The notes: generated from the sequence alone by a model not told the origin. A stretch of DNA of 64,000 nucleotides from Calothrix sp. FI2-JRJ7 (GCA_019359675.1 JAHHGX010000076.1:62001-126000), one strand, 5' to 3'. Numbered from the stretch's first letter, positions 27,932 to 37,042 are shown. A program made the numbers and translations.

Positions 27932-27972
27932 AGAAACCGGGTTTATTAGTTAACTGTAGAAACCCGGTTTCT
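27932..27972. repeat. AGAAACC(G/C)GGTTT palindrome pair
   Basis: AGAAACCGGGTTTAT (27932-27946, one arm degraded) and AGAAACCCGGTTTCT (27958-27972) in the AT-rich gap after the TauE-like gene. They can pair with each other as well as fold singly. Confidence 0.75.
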
Positions 27973-28043
27973 AGGATTTTAAAATTTTTATACAAAATAA
28001 ATAGTAAGTACTAATTATTAAAATATTTCTTCAAAGAGTAAAA

Positions 28044-28372
28044 ATGAAGATATTAGGGATTTGTGCATATTAACAGAATAGCGGCACCGCTTTATTAATT
28101 AATGGTGAAATTATAACCGCTATTCAAGAAAGATGTTTTACAAGGATATTGCTGCGTCTATTCAGAAAGTTAAAGAAGAAATAATACGGCGCCTAATTTA
28201 CACAGTTTATCAAGGATTAGGAGAGGATTATCTTTGTATTGCTGGTGATGTTGCTCATTATCAGATGCGTGAAAATTGTTTTCGAGATGTTTGGATTCAA
28301 CCTCAAATTGATTATTCGGAAAGTGCTGCGCTTGCAGTTTGGTTTCAATGGGCTTGTGTTTGTTTGAAGTGA
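28044..28372 (+). pseudogene. Carbamoyltransferase (NodU/CmcH type) with large internal deletion
   Basis: ATG 28044 opens MKILGICAY, a TAA stop, then QNSGTALLINGEIITAIQE and RCFTR, the N-terminal signature of NodU/CmcH carbamoyltransferases. Right after, in another frame from about 28133, come KDIAASIQKVKEEIIRRL, DYLCIAGDVAH and FRDVWIQPQ, the family's C-terminal nucleotide-binding end. Several hundred central codons are missing, a stop interrupts the N-terminus, and CLAGGVALN is degraded. It is clearly dead. Confidence 0.75.
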
Positions 28373-28455
28373 GGGGGTTTTTAGATAAAGGGCGGGCAAT
28401 CTTAAGCCCGCTCCACAAGATATTCACAAGATTATGGAACAAGATATTGGGTTTT

Positions 28456-29454
28456 TTATTTGTGTATTTTTTGATGCCAAGCCCATGCGTGGGTAAGTAT
28501 ATCTTCGATGGAAGAATATTTTGGTTCCCAGCCTAATGTTTGTCGCGCTTTGTCGCCACTGCCTATTAATGCTGGTGGGTCGCCTGGGCGCCGTTCGCAT
28601 TCAATGGCTTTAATTTTTTTGCCTGTAACTTTGATGGCGGTATCAATGACTTCGCGCACTGAGAAGCCGCTACCGTTGCCTAAATTAAATACGGCGCTGT
28701 TGCCACCTTTGAGCAGGTATTCTAGCCCCAATATATGAGCATCTGCTAAGTCGCTAACGTGAATATAATCTCGAATACATGTACCATCTGGTGTTGGGTA
28801 GTCGGTACCAAAAATTGATACTGAGTCGCGTAAACCAAGAGCGGTTTGTAAAACTAAGGGAATAAGATGGGTTTCGGGGTTATGGTCTTCGCCTAAATTT
28901 CCACTTGGGTCGGCGCCTGCGGCGTTAAAGTAGCGGAATCTTACTGATTTTAGTCCGTATGCAACATCAAAGTCGGTAAGTATACGTTCTACCATCAATT
29001 TGGTGGCGCCGTAGGGATTAATGGGATTTTGCGGGTGGTCTTCGGGAATGGGTACCTGATTGGGCACACCGTATGTTGCACAAGTTGATGAAAATACAAA
29101 ATTCTTAATAGAAGCCGCTAACATCGCTTCTAACAGCGTTATGGTACCAATTACATTATTTCGATAGTACTTTGCAGGGTCACTGACCGATTCACCTACG
29201 TATGCGTATGCCGAAAAATGCATGACCGCATCGAACGCGCGCGTTGTAAATAGCTTATCCAGTAAGGTTCGGTCATTTGTATCCCCTACAACCAACTCGA
29301 CCTGTAAAACGTTTTCAACTAAGTCACGATGCCCGTACACAAGATTATCAAGTATTACTACCTCGTAACCTACTTGCTTGAGGGCAAGCACGGTATGCGA
29401 GCCAATGTATCCAGCTCCTCCTGTGACAAGGATGGTGGGCTTTGCAGACGACAT
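28456..29454 (-). CDS. galE: UDP-glucose 4-epimerase
   Basis: The 332-residue extended SDR starts with TILVTGGAGYIGSHTVLAL (NAD binding) and has the catalytic set SSTCATYG and YGATK near residues 125-155, plus RYFNAAGADPSG, typical of GalE. It interconverts UDP-glucose and UDP-galactose for polysaccharide and galactolipid supply. It is a single gene whose upstream gap (29455-29708) shows no other feature. Confidence 0.95.
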   Translation of the reverse strand: MSSAKPTILVTGGAGYIGSHTVLALKQVGYEVVILDNLVYGHRDLVENVLQVELVVGDTNDRTLLDKLFTTRAFDAVMHFSAYAYVGESVSDPAKYYRNNVIGTITLLEAMLAASIKNFVFSSTCATYGVPNQVPIPEDHPQNPINPYGATKLMVERILTDFDVAYGLKSVRFRYFNAAGADPSGNLGEDHNPETHLIPLVLQTALGLRDSVSIFGTDYPTPDGTCIRDYIHVSDLADAHILGLEYLLKGGNSAVFNLGNGSGFSVREVIDTAIKVTGKKIKAIECERRPGDPPALIGSGDKARQTLGWEPKYSSIEDILTHAWAWHQKIHK

Positions 29455-29708
29455 AGTTTTTCCTTACATGTAGAAGTCTCTTTAACTAATTTAATTTACT
29501 TAATACAAAATACCTAACAGGAAAATCACAATTCAGTAAGCCAAGTTCGAGATTATGCTCTAAAATCACTACGACGGTAGTCTTTGTGTGTGGGGTGTGA
29601 GGAGTTTATTGCGGTCAAAAGGAAGTCCTACTACAATTTGACGGTAACAATAAGTCAATCGCCCAAATCAAAAAGGCTGTCGCTTATATACGATTTGAGA
29701 GTGAGCCT

Positions 29709-30335
29709 ATGTTTGTAATGTTAAGCCGGGTACTACTCTGGCTACTTCTGGGTACTATCCTTTATTCCTTGTTCCAAAGGTTTTATCCTTCTGGGGGCTT
29801 TTTCGGAAGATTCGTTTTAATTGTTCTTTCATTTGTACTACTGCTGTCGTTTTTTAACCCTGGTGGTACAGGAACAGTTGTATCTCCTTTATGGCAATTC
29901 ATATCGTTCCCGCTCAAACCACTGGGTGCGGCGATTTTACTGATGATTTTTGCCGCACAACGTCTTAAAGGTGGCGCCATTGACAAACCGGGCGGATATT
30001 TACTCGGTTGGGCACTAACGATTTTGTTAATTGCTAGCACACCAGCGTTTGCTTACTTCTTGGTTAGCCCTCGTTTAGCTCAGATGTTACCAGAAGGTCA
30101 ACCACAGCAAACCCTCGTAGCATTAGCTTCTCAATCTGATGTTAATGCTATCGTTAGTGGTTCAGCTCGTAGCGACGTGCCTTCATACTTGATGCAAACA
30201 ACACCAGCAGATACTGCCCGTCGGGGAAGGATAGCGCTTGAGGATTTTATTCCTAATGCACAAGCTCTTGCACAAACAACCGCTGCTTGGGAAGCTTTCC
30301 TAAACCAAGGCTTTATATTCCTTCGTGGTCGTTAA
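29709..30335 (+). CDS. Hypothetical membrane protein
   Basis: The 208-residue protein has three or four N-terminal TM helices (about 5-20, 32-50, 68-85, 97-118) followed by a ~90-residue soluble tail ending in AFLNQGFIFLRGR. The membrane part resembles the N-terminal helices of cyanobacterial YdcF-type proteins, but the DUF218 catalytic domain is absent and the tail is unlike it. Function unknown. Confidence 0.65.
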   Translation: MFVMLSRVLLWLLLGTILYSLFQRFYPSGGFFGRFVLIVLSFVLLLSFFNPGGTGTVVSPLWQFISFPLKPLGAAILLMIFAAQRLKGGAIDKPGGYLLGWALTILLIASTPAFAYFLVSPRLAQMLPEGQPQQTLVALASQSDVNAIVSGSARSDVPSYLMQTTPADTARRGRIALEDFIPNAQALAQTTAAWEAFLNQGFIFLRGR

Positions 30336-30368
30336 TTTCTGAATTTGATAATCATTGTCATTTACTTT

Positions 30369-30388
30369 GAGCCACGCCTTCGTGGCTC
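30369..30388. terminator. Perfect GAGCCACG/CGTGGCTC stem-loop
   Basis: An 8-bp stem with a CCTT loop lies 33 bp after the preceding gene and is followed by GTTCTGTTG. It is probably a terminator or 3'-end stabiliser, with a weak T tract. Confidence 0.55.
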
Positions 30389-30572
30389 GTTCTGTTGATA
30401 GTATACATACGATAAATTTCGTATTGTAATAAATATAAAAACTATTTGTGCAAAATATATTTACTTCTTAATTTAAATTTCTAATCATTTGGATATAAAT
30501 GTATCTATGTAAGTGAATAGAAGATAATAGGTATATAAACAAGTAACAAAATTTTTGAGTCGCGACGCTGTA

Positions 30573-32324
30573 ATGGCAACATCAAGAAGGCTGGCAAAAT
30601 TGGGTTCTTACCTGCGTCCGCATTGGCGTGATGCAGCATTAGGAGTAGGTGCATTATTCACTGTAAACGGTTTGGGGGTTTATATACCTCTACTAATACG
30701 CTCTGCTGTTGATAGACTAAGTTATGAATTTACTATTGACCAAGTGCTACGTTACGTCGTGCCTGTTGTCTGTTTGACATCGGCAATGTGGCTAATTCGT
30801 ATGGCTTCGCGTATTTGGCTGTTTGGTGTTGGTCGTCAGGTTGAGTTTGACCTGAAACAAAATATATTTGAACATTTGCTGACATTAGAACCTTCATATT
30901 TTGCCACTAACACTGCTGGTGACTTAATCAGTCGTGCGACAAGCGATGTAGACAATATCCGCAGATTACTAGGTTTCGCTGTGTTGAGTTTGGCGAATAC
31001 ATTTTTTGCTTACACATTGACATTACCCATAATGTTGAGTATTAATATCGATTTAACCTTGGCATCGCTGACTGTATATCCATTGATGTTTTTATTAGTA
31101 CATCTGTATAGTGAAAAGCTTCGTAACCAACAAGCGAGGGTTCAAGAAAAAATTTCAGATATCAGTGGACTTATACAAGAAGATGTTAGTGGTATGGCGT
31201 TGATTAAAATTTACGCACAAGAGGACAACGAACGACGTGCGTTTGCCGAAAAAAATCAACGACTATTAGGAGCAAACCTTGAGCTAGCTAGGACTCGTAA
31301 CACAATTTTTCCATTAATTGGTGGTTTAGCGAGTGTTAGTTCTTTAATCATCATTTGGCTAGGCGCCACAAAAATTGCAGATGGTAGTCTATCGGTAGGG
31401 AACTTTGTCACGTTGCTTATTTATGTTGAACGTCTAGTTTTTCCAACTGCGCTATTAGGATTTACAATTACGGCTTACCAGCGTGGTGAAGTCAGTATTG
31501 ACCGTATCGAAGCAATTTTATCTACTCAACCAAAAATCGCTGACGAATTAAATGCGATTCGTTTAGCGCCAGAAAATGTTAAAGGTAAAATCACTGCTCG
31601 AAATTTTAGTTTCAGCTATCCACCTCGTAATACATTAGTTCTAGATAATATAAACTTTGAGATTGAACCAGGAGAAACGATATCGATAGTTGGTGCTATA
31701 GGTTCAGGAAAAACAACCTTGGCAAATTCGCTACCAAGATTAGTCGATATAGCTCCAGGACAATTATTTCTTGATGATATCGATATAACTAAAATAGCGA
31801 TTGCTGACTTACGGGGTGCAATAGCTTATGTACCTCAAGATAGCTTTTTGTTTAGTACAACTATAAAAAATAATATTCGTTACGCTGACCCTATAGCTGA
31901 AATTGAAGAAGTTGAAGCAGTATCTAAAAGCGCGCAAATTCATCCTGAAATTATGAACTTTCCAGCGAGTTACGAAACTATTGTTGGTGAGCGTGGTATT
32001 ACTCTTTCGGGTGGACAACGGCAGCGTACTGCTCTCGCGCGTGCGATGCTTGTAAATGCTCCTGTATTGATTTTAGACGATGCCCTTTCTAGCGTTGATA
32101 ATCAAACTGCAACGGCAATTTTACGTAATATTTCTGGTGGTACAACTCGTAAAACTGTACTTTTTATTACGCATCAATTATCAGCAGCGGCAGCAGCAGA
32201 CAGAATATTTGTCATGGACAAAGGGCAAATAGTCCAAACGGGAACACATATGGATTTGGTGCAAAAGCCAGGTTTATACCGAACTTTATGGAGTCAGCAT
32301 CAGGTTGAGGAGTTATTACATTAG
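30573..32324 (+). CDS. MsbA-like ABC exporter (TM domain fused to ATPase)
   Basis: From ATG 30573 the 583-residue half-transporter has six TM helices (residues ~15-310) and an ATPase domain with Walker A GAIGSGKTTL, signature LSGGQRQR, Walker B LILDDALSSVD and the H-loop of FITHQL. It should dimerise to export lipids, drugs or peptides. A TTG six codons upstream is an alternative start. There is no adjacent substrate gene. Confidence 0.9.
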   Translation: MATSRRLAKLGSYLRPHWRDAALGVGALFTVNGLGVYIPLLIRSAVDRLSYEFTIDQVLRYVVPVVCLTSAMWLIRMASRIWLFGVGRQVEFDLKQNIFEHLLTLEPSYFATNTAGDLISRATSDVDNIRRLLGFAVLSLANTFFAYTLTLPIMLSINIDLTLASLTVYPLMFLLVHLYSEKLRNQQARVQEKISDISGLIQEDVSGMALIKIYAQEDNERRAFAEKNQRLLGANLELARTRNTIFPLIGGLASVSSLIIIWLGATKIADGSLSVGNFVTLLIYVERLVFPTALLGFTITAYQRGEVSIDRIEAILSTQPKIADELNAIRLAPENVKGKITARNFSFSYPPRNTLVLDNINFEIEPGETISIVGAIGSGKTTLANSLPRLVDIAPGQLFLDDIDITKIAIADLRGAIAYVPQDSFLFSTTIKNNIRYADPIAEIEEVEAVSKSAQIHPEIMNFPASYETIVGERGITLSGGQRQRTALARAMLVNAPVLILDDALSSVDNQTATAILRNISGGTTRKTVLFITHQLSAAAAADRIFVMDKGQIVQTGTHMDLVQKPGLYRTLWSQHQVEELLH

Positions 32325-32549
32325 TAAATATTACTACCGATTTTTTGAATAATTAAGTGTTATTCTCCTCCGGAGACACTCCGTGAACGCAAAAAAGACG
32401 CTATTTTACAAGTTAATTTGTATGATTTGTGTAATTTTTATACACATTAATTATGGAAGTCGGCGCCAACTCGCGCACCTTTACCCTCTGTGAACTAAGC
32501 GTGCGCCTAATAAGGTAAAAATACATGTGGAAGATTGTATATTAGAGCT

Positions 32550-33212
32550 ATGGAAGTTAATAAAGATTGGGAAGAATGTACAAGTGATGCGGCAGTTGCA
32601 GAAGCTCTTCGTTTAACTGACGAGCAGTATAATAAGAAAATGCAGCGCCGCAAGGAAGTGCAAGATAAGCGTATAGAAAACGCGATATCAGAAAAAGGTT
32701 TGATTATCGTTAATACTGGTAATGGCAAGGGTAAAACTACAGCAGCCTTAGGAATGGTTATACGTGCGCTTGGGCACGGTTATAAAGTCGTAATAATTCA
32801 GTTTATCAAAGGCGCTTGGGAACCAGCAGAGAAGAAAGTATTAAGTGTATGGTCTGACCAGTTAGAATTTCATGCGATGGGAGAAGGGTTTACTTGGGAA
32901 ACTCAAGACCGTGAGCGAGATATAATGGTCGCTCAAGCTGCATGGGAAAAAGCGCTCTCTTACATCAAAAATCCAGAGTTTCGCGTCGTGCTTTTGGATG
33001 AAGTTAATATTGCGCTCAAACTTGGTTATCTAAATGTCGAGGATATTATCAAAGGATTAGAACAGAAACCTGACTTGAATCACGTTATTCTTACAGGAAG
33101 AGGGGCGCCGAAGCAACTCATTGAACGGGCAGACTTAGTAACAGAAATGACTTTAGTAAAACATCCCTTCCGTGAACAAGGGGTAAAAGCACAACCAGGA
33201 ATTGAGTTTTAA
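32550..33212 (+). CDS. cobO: Cob(I)yrinic acid a,c-diamide adenosyltransferase
   Basis: From ATG 32550 the 220-residue protein contains the P-loop NTGNGKGKTTAALG near residue 55, with IIQFIKGAW, VLLDEVNIAL and LTGRGAP, all typical of CobO/BtuR. It transfers the 5'-deoxyadenosyl group of ATP to the cobalt of corrinoids. A ~40-residue N-terminal coiled extension is usual for the family. No cobalamin riboswitch is recognisable upstream. A response-regulator gene follows 18 bp downstream. Confidence 0.93.
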   Translation: MEVNKDWEECTSDAAVAEALRLTDEQYNKKMQRRKEVQDKRIENAISEKGLIIVNTGNGKGKTTAALGMVIRALGHGYKVVIIQFIKGAWEPAEKKVLSVWSDQLEFHAMGEGFTWETQDRERDIMVAQAAWEKALSYIKNPEFRVVLLDEVNIALKLGYLNVEDIIKGLEQKPDLNHVILTGRGAPKQLIERADLVTEMTLVKHPFREQGVKAQPGIEF

Positions 33213-33230
33213 TTCTTATAATTTAATATT

Positions 33231-33890
33231 ATGTCTTTAAATCTACCACTTGATGCTCCACCATTACGGATACTAATTGTCGAAGATGACCCGATGATGC
33301 AATTGGGACTTGAGCAATCATTAATGTCGTATCCACAATTAGAGATAGTTGGACGAGCAGAAGATGGTTACTTAGGTGTTCAAGCAGCGCTGAAACTTAA
33401 ACCTGATTTAGTCGTAATGGATATTGGACTACCTCGTTTAGATGGTATTGCAGCAACACAACAAATCAAAGCAGCACTACCCCAAACTCATATCGTAATG
33501 TTAACGTCGCATCAAACCGAAACCGAAATTATCGCTGCTTTATCGAGCGGCGCCGATGCTTATTGTATCAAAGGCGCCACCGTCGAGCGGTTATTAAGCG
33601 CAATTTCTGCCGCAGTCGAAGGTGCAGCATATCTCGACCCACAAATAGCAAGACGAGTCATTGAAAATCTTAAACCACCAGCAAATAAAACCAATTCTGC
33701 AAACTTATCACAGCGCGAGTTAGAAGTATTGAAGTTAATGGTAGATGGTTTGAGTAACCCTGAGATTGCTGAGAAACTATATTTAAGTCCTAACACAGTA
33801 AAAACCCACGTTCGCGGAATCATGAATAAGCTTTCGGTTGACGACCGAGTACAAGCTGCTGTAGTCGCTTTACGTTCAGGACTTGTTTGA
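33231..33890 (+). CDS. NarL/FixJ-type response regulator
   Basis: The 219 residues form a receiver domain (ILIVEDDPMMQ acidic pocket, phospho-Asp in VVMDIGLP near residue 63, MLTSH and YCIKGA) and a LuxR-type helix-turn-helix (LSQRELEVLKLMVDGLSNPE, NTVKTHVRGIMNKL). It binds DNA on phosphorylation. No histidine kinase gene is adjacent, and the close spacing after cobO suggests a shared transcript. Confidence 0.93.
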   Translation: MSLNLPLDAPPLRILIVEDDPMMQLGLEQSLMSYPQLEIVGRAEDGYLGVQAALKLKPDLVVMDIGLPRLDGIAATQQIKAALPQTHIVMLTSHQTETEIIAALSSGADAYCIKGATVERLLSAISAAVEGAAYLDPQIARRVIENLKPPANKTNSANLSQRELEVLKLMVDGLSNPEIAEKLYLSPNTVKTHVRGIMNKLSVDDRVQAAVVALRSGLV

Positions 33891-33916
33891 AGTTTGATGA
33901 ATAAATTTTTGTAGAA

Positions 33917-33958
33917 AGACGCGATATATTCCCTGCGGGACACTACGTGAACGCGTCT
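33917..33958. repeat. AGACGCG/CGCGTCT hairpin
   Basis: A 7-bp stem with an internal CCCTGCGGGA sub-hairpin lies after the response regulator. A related sequence with GAGACACTCCGTGAACGC is at 32374-32393. Confidence 0.6.
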
Positions 33959-34053
33959 CTACATCACGTTCATAAATTTTCAAACCAACGGATGAAGAGT
34001 AATACCATGAAATTTGCCAAAATTACAACTAAATGCCAGATGGTGGTGTCACA

Positions 34054-34527
34054 ATGATTAAATCGTGGATGGTTATTCTTGGCGTTGGTTTTATTATCGC
34101 GCTAGGCGCCAACTTTTTTACTCCTGATGACCGTAAGTGGTTCAATCGTTTACAGCGTCCACGTTGGTTGACTTTTGAAAAGTTGATACCTGTAATTTGG
34201 ACTGTTGTTTTTGTTTGTGCAGGATGGTCTGCTTATATTGTTTGGGAACGTGACCCAGGAGCTACGACTACTTGGTTACGAATGGCTACATATATACTAT
34301 TAGAAATACTCACAATTGCATATACGCCTATAATGTTTAGACTTCGCAGTTTGAAAGTCGGTACAATCATTGGTGGCGCCGGATTTGTGGTAGGTTTATT
34401 ACTCACATTATTTGTTCTTCCTGTTTCTGGTTTAGCAGCTTTACTTCTTGTCCCGTACTTACTGTGGAGTCCTATAGGTACTTATACTACTTGGGTAATG
34501 GCTCGTTTAAACCCTCGCAATGCTTAA
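34054..34527 (+). CDS. TspO/MBR-family membrane protein, copy 1
   Basis: From ATG 34054 the 157-residue protein has five TM helices and TspO-like RPRWLTFEKLIPVIWT with the Trp-rich second helix and VPYLLWSPIGTYTTW near the end. TspO proteins bind tetrapyrroles and take part in stress signalling and porphyrin degradation. A similar gene follows 97 bp downstream. Confidence 0.82.
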   Translation: MIKSWMVILGVGFIIALGANFFTPDDRKWFNRLQRPRWLTFEKLIPVIWTVVFVCAGWSAYIVWERDPGATTTWLRMATYILLEILTIAYTPIMFRLRSLKVGTIIGGAGFVVGLLLTLFVLPVSGLAALLLVPYLLWSPIGTYTTWVMARLNPRNA

Positions 34528-34624
34528 TAATATGCCAATAATTTTTCCAACCATAGATTGATTAATAGTTACAGTCAGGGTTGACAAAATAGATTTATAA
34601 CTTTACTTGCAGAGTTTGAATGCT

Positions 34625-35098
34625 ATGTTGCAATCTTGGATAGTAATTGGTGCAATTACACTAATAGTACAATTCGGAAGTTTTTTCATTACTCCGCGCG
34701 ATGTTAAATGGTTTGCGAAACTAGCTCGTCCCCGTTGGTTGATATTTGAACCTTTAATTCCAGTTATTTGGACTGTTATCTTTATTTGTGGCGCCGCATC
34801 TGCTAACTTTGTATGGCAGAAAAATCCAGGAACCTTACAGACTTGGTTATTAATGGCTTTTTATTTGCTACTGGAAATCATTACTGTCACGTATATTCCT
34901 TTAATGCTAAGATTCCGTAGCTTGCGTGTTGGAGAAACTATCGGTTCTGTTGGTGTAATCTTAGGTTTGCTTTTGACATTATCTGTCCTGCCTGTTTCTC
35001 GTATCGCTGCACTGCTACTTGTACCTTATTTGATTTGGAGTCCTGTCGGCGCCTATACTACTGAAGAGTTGGTGCAGCTAAATCCTCAAGATGCGTAA
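34625..35098 (+). CDS. TspO/MBR-family membrane protein, copy 2
   Basis: The 157-residue paralogue of the preceding gene shares RPRWL, LIPVIWTV, the RFRSL(K/R)VG loop and LLVPYL(L/I)WSP(I/V)G at matching positions but has diverged widely elsewhere. Five TM helices are predicted. ATG 34625 is preferred to the TTG at 34607. An old tandem duplication is likely; whether the two form a heterodimer is unknown. Confidence 0.82.
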   Translation: MLQSWIVIGAITLIVQFGSFFITPRDVKWFAKLARPRWLIFEPLIPVIWTVIFICGAASANFVWQKNPGTLQTWLLMAFYLLLEIITVTYIPLMLRFRSLRVGETIGSVGVILGLLLTLSVLPVSRIAALLLVPYLIWSPVGAYTTEELVQLNPQDA

Positions 35099-35106
35099 GA
35101 GTCTTT

Positions 35107-35269
35107 GCAACGGATACAACGGATGTAACGAATAATTTATTGGTTACAAATAAAAGTAGGGTGCGTGACGCTACCAGTACTCCGCTTCGTTTTAAAATTT
35201 TAGTAGCGTCACGCACTCTACTATTTAAAATCAATCATCCGTTACATCCGTTTATAATCCGTTGCCAAT
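35107..35269. repeat. Compound element: CAACGGATGTAACGG repeats around GTGCGTGACGC inverted repeat (copy 3)
   Basis: GTAGGGTGCGTGACGCTAC (35156-35174) pairs with GTAGCGTCACGCACTCTAC (35203-35221, one mismatch). Outside it, CAACGGATACAACGGATGTAACG (from 35108) is mirrored by CATCCGTTACATCCGTT and ATCCGTTG (35235-35266). One inverted repeat thus sits inside another, and the right arm forms the C-terminal codons of the VanX-like gene. Confidence 0.75.
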
Positions 35270-35967
35270 CTTCCGTATTTTGCGGTGACGATATTATTTG
35301 GGTTTTTTTCGTTGTGTTGCCATGCCCACATTTGGTCGCCATATGAAAAGTGCCACCATTCACGTGGGTTACGATGAAAACCTGCTTTTTCCATGACTTC
35401 GCACAATAGTTTACGGTTTGAGTGATATTGGTTTGAATTAGAATGATTGTGATTATCGTAGTAGTTGGGGAGTGACCTATCAGACATTTCATCGATAGGT
35501 GAACCCATATCAAGAATTTCTTGATTTTCATTTACTAAAGTTACATCGACTGCGGCGCCTGTACTATGAGGTGGTGGAGTTTCCATGTCTAAACTCGGTA
35601 CTGCCCAGATTTTATATACTTCTTCCCAAACTTGTTGACCCTGTGTTGGGGTTAAATCTGATTCGATTAATTTTTTTTGTTGAAGTAAAGATGTAAAGCT
35701 GTAATCAACCATAAATTGCTGTACTGCGACTGGACGATAAGCGTCAAATATCTGGATTTGCCAGTCAGGATACTTTTGTTGCAGGTAATTTTGAGCTTCA
35801 ATTAAACATTGTATTACGCTCTGTCTTAAGAAATATGGTGAGTATTGCCCGTAAGGGGCGCCTAATTTTTCGTATGGGTGGGGTGTTTCTACAGCGAAGT
35901 TTTCTAGAGGGATTTTTACCAGTGGTTCATTACATTCGATGATTGGTATATTGTTATATGGTCGCAT
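35242..35967 (-). CDS. D-alanyl-D-alanine dipeptidase (M15, VanX/DdpX-like)
   Basis: The 241 residues hold the M15D set: FDAYRP near residue 94, zinc ligands in HSTGAAVDVTL (about 135-145), and EWWHFSYGDQMWAW near 205. The enzyme would cleave D-Ala-D-Ala, probably in peptidoglycan turnover rather than vancomycin resistance, since no VanHA genes are present. The last residues (TDYKRM) are encoded by a dispersed CATCCGTT repeat that supplies the stop codon. Confidence 0.87.
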   Translation of the reverse strand: MRPYNNIPIIECNEPLVKIPLENFAVETPHPYEKLGAPYGQYSPYFLRQSVIQCLIEAQNYLQQKYPDWQIQIFDAYRPVAVQQFMVDYSFTSLLQQKKLIESDLTPTQGQQVWEEVYKIWAVPSLDMETPPPHSTGAAVDVTLVNENQEILDMGSPIDEMSDRSLPNYYDNHNHSNSNQYHSNRKLLCEVMEKAGFHRNPREWWHFSYGDQMWAWQHNEKNPNNIVTAKYGRLATDYKRM

Positions 35968-35995
35968 TATTTAGTTAGGATTTAGGAGTTAGGAG

Positions 35996-36241
35996 TTAGT
36001 TCTTGTTATGATTTTTAGATGAAGATGAGGATTCGGGTACTGGGTCGTAACCACCTGGGTGGAAAGGGTGACAGCGTAAAATGCGCTTTGTGGCTAACCA
36101 ACTACCTTTGATGGCGCCAAATCTTTCGATAGCTTGAATGGCGTACATTGAACAAGTCGGTTGAAAACGGCAAGTTGGCGGAAATAGGGGAGAGATGAAA
36201 ATCCTATAACCGCGAATTAACCAAATAAATAACTGCTTCAT
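35996..36241 (-). CDS. yidD: Membrane protein insertion efficiency factor YidD
   Basis: The 81-residue protein has an amphipathic N-terminus, [20 protein letters not shown] with the conserved Cys pair, and [14 protein letters not shown], the full YidD signature. It assists YidC-dependent membrane insertion. It is detached from rpmH/rnpA here; a VanX-like gene follows it on the same strand. Confidence 0.93.
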   Translation of the reverse strand: MKQLFIWLIRGYRIFISPLFPPTCRFQPTCSMYAIQAIERFGAIKGSWLATKRILRCHPFHPGGYDPVPESSSSSKNHNKN

Positions 36242-36312
36242 TTTAAAGGCAAAAATCCGATAAAGTTAGTATAAAAGACAAAATTTACTGTTTATTATTT
36301 AGTGTTGTATCT

Positions 36313-37020
36313 TTGATAACTTTACTTACTGATTTAGATTCAAGTTACCCATTATGGCTGCAAATTTCTAGTGTTGCAGCTTGGGTTGGGTTTGTCCTGT
36401 CGCTCGCATGGGTCGTTAGCCGTACTGCGAGTCAAGACACTGAAATTTTGCGAAAGATTGTTCACATTGGCACAGGTAACGTAATTTTACTCGCATGGTG
36501 GCTTGATATACCCGCTATTCTAGGCATTACTGCTTCAATTTTAGCAGGCGCCATAACGCTTTTATCTTATCGCTTCCCGATTTTACCTGGTATTAATAGT
36601 GTGGGGCGCAAAAGCTTAGGCACGTTTTTTTATGCCGTGAGTATTGGCATCTTAGTCGCGTGGTTTTGGTACGTCAATCAACCTTACTACGCAGCGTTAG
36701 GTATCTTGATAATGGCGTGGGGTGATGGTTCTGCCGCATTAATCGGAAAGCGTTTTGGGAAACATAAATATATAGTCTTAGGCGGACAAAAAAGCTGGGA
36801 AGGCTCATTATCAATGACCTTCGTCAGCTTTGTAATCTCTAGTTTGATTTTATATAGCGTTCAAGGCAACATTTGGCAAACTTGGGTTGTATCCCTAATT
36901 GTTGCTGTCGCCGCAACAGTTTTAGAATCCTTTTCCTTCCTAGGTATCGATAATTTAACCGTCCCTTTAGGAAGTGCTGCCTTAGCCTTTTTTCTCAACC
37001 AGATAATGTACGGTATTTGA
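36313..37020 (+). CDS. Phytol/dolichol kinase family membrane protein (VTE5-like)
   Basis: The 235 residues have about seven TM helices and the CTP-dependent kinase motifs ILRKIVHIGTGN, GILIMAWGDGSAALIG and GGQKSWEGSL. The Synechocystis homologue slr1652 is known as a phytol kinase that salvages chlorophyll-derived phytol for tocopherol. No in-frame ATG precedes these motifs, so the start must be a rare codon, most simply TTG at 36313. It is divergent from yidD. Confidence 0.85.
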   Translation: MITLLTDLDSSYPLWLQISSVAAWVGFVLSLAWVVSRTASQDTEILRKIVHIGTGNVILLAWWLDIPAILGITASILAGAITLLSYRFPILPGINSVGRKSLGTFFYAVSIGILVAWFWYVNQPYYAALGILIMAWGDGSAALIGKRFGKHKYIVLGGQKSWEGSLSMTFVSFVISSLILYSVQGNIWQTWVVSLIVAVAATVLESFSFLGIDNLTVPLGSAALAFFLNQIMYGI

Positions 37021-37042
37021 CGCTACCCACGCATCCCACTAA

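Noticed and set aside
32325-32549. Cobalamin riboswitch before cobO
   Set aside because: No B12-box-like core or typical structure is recognisable in the 225-bp leader.
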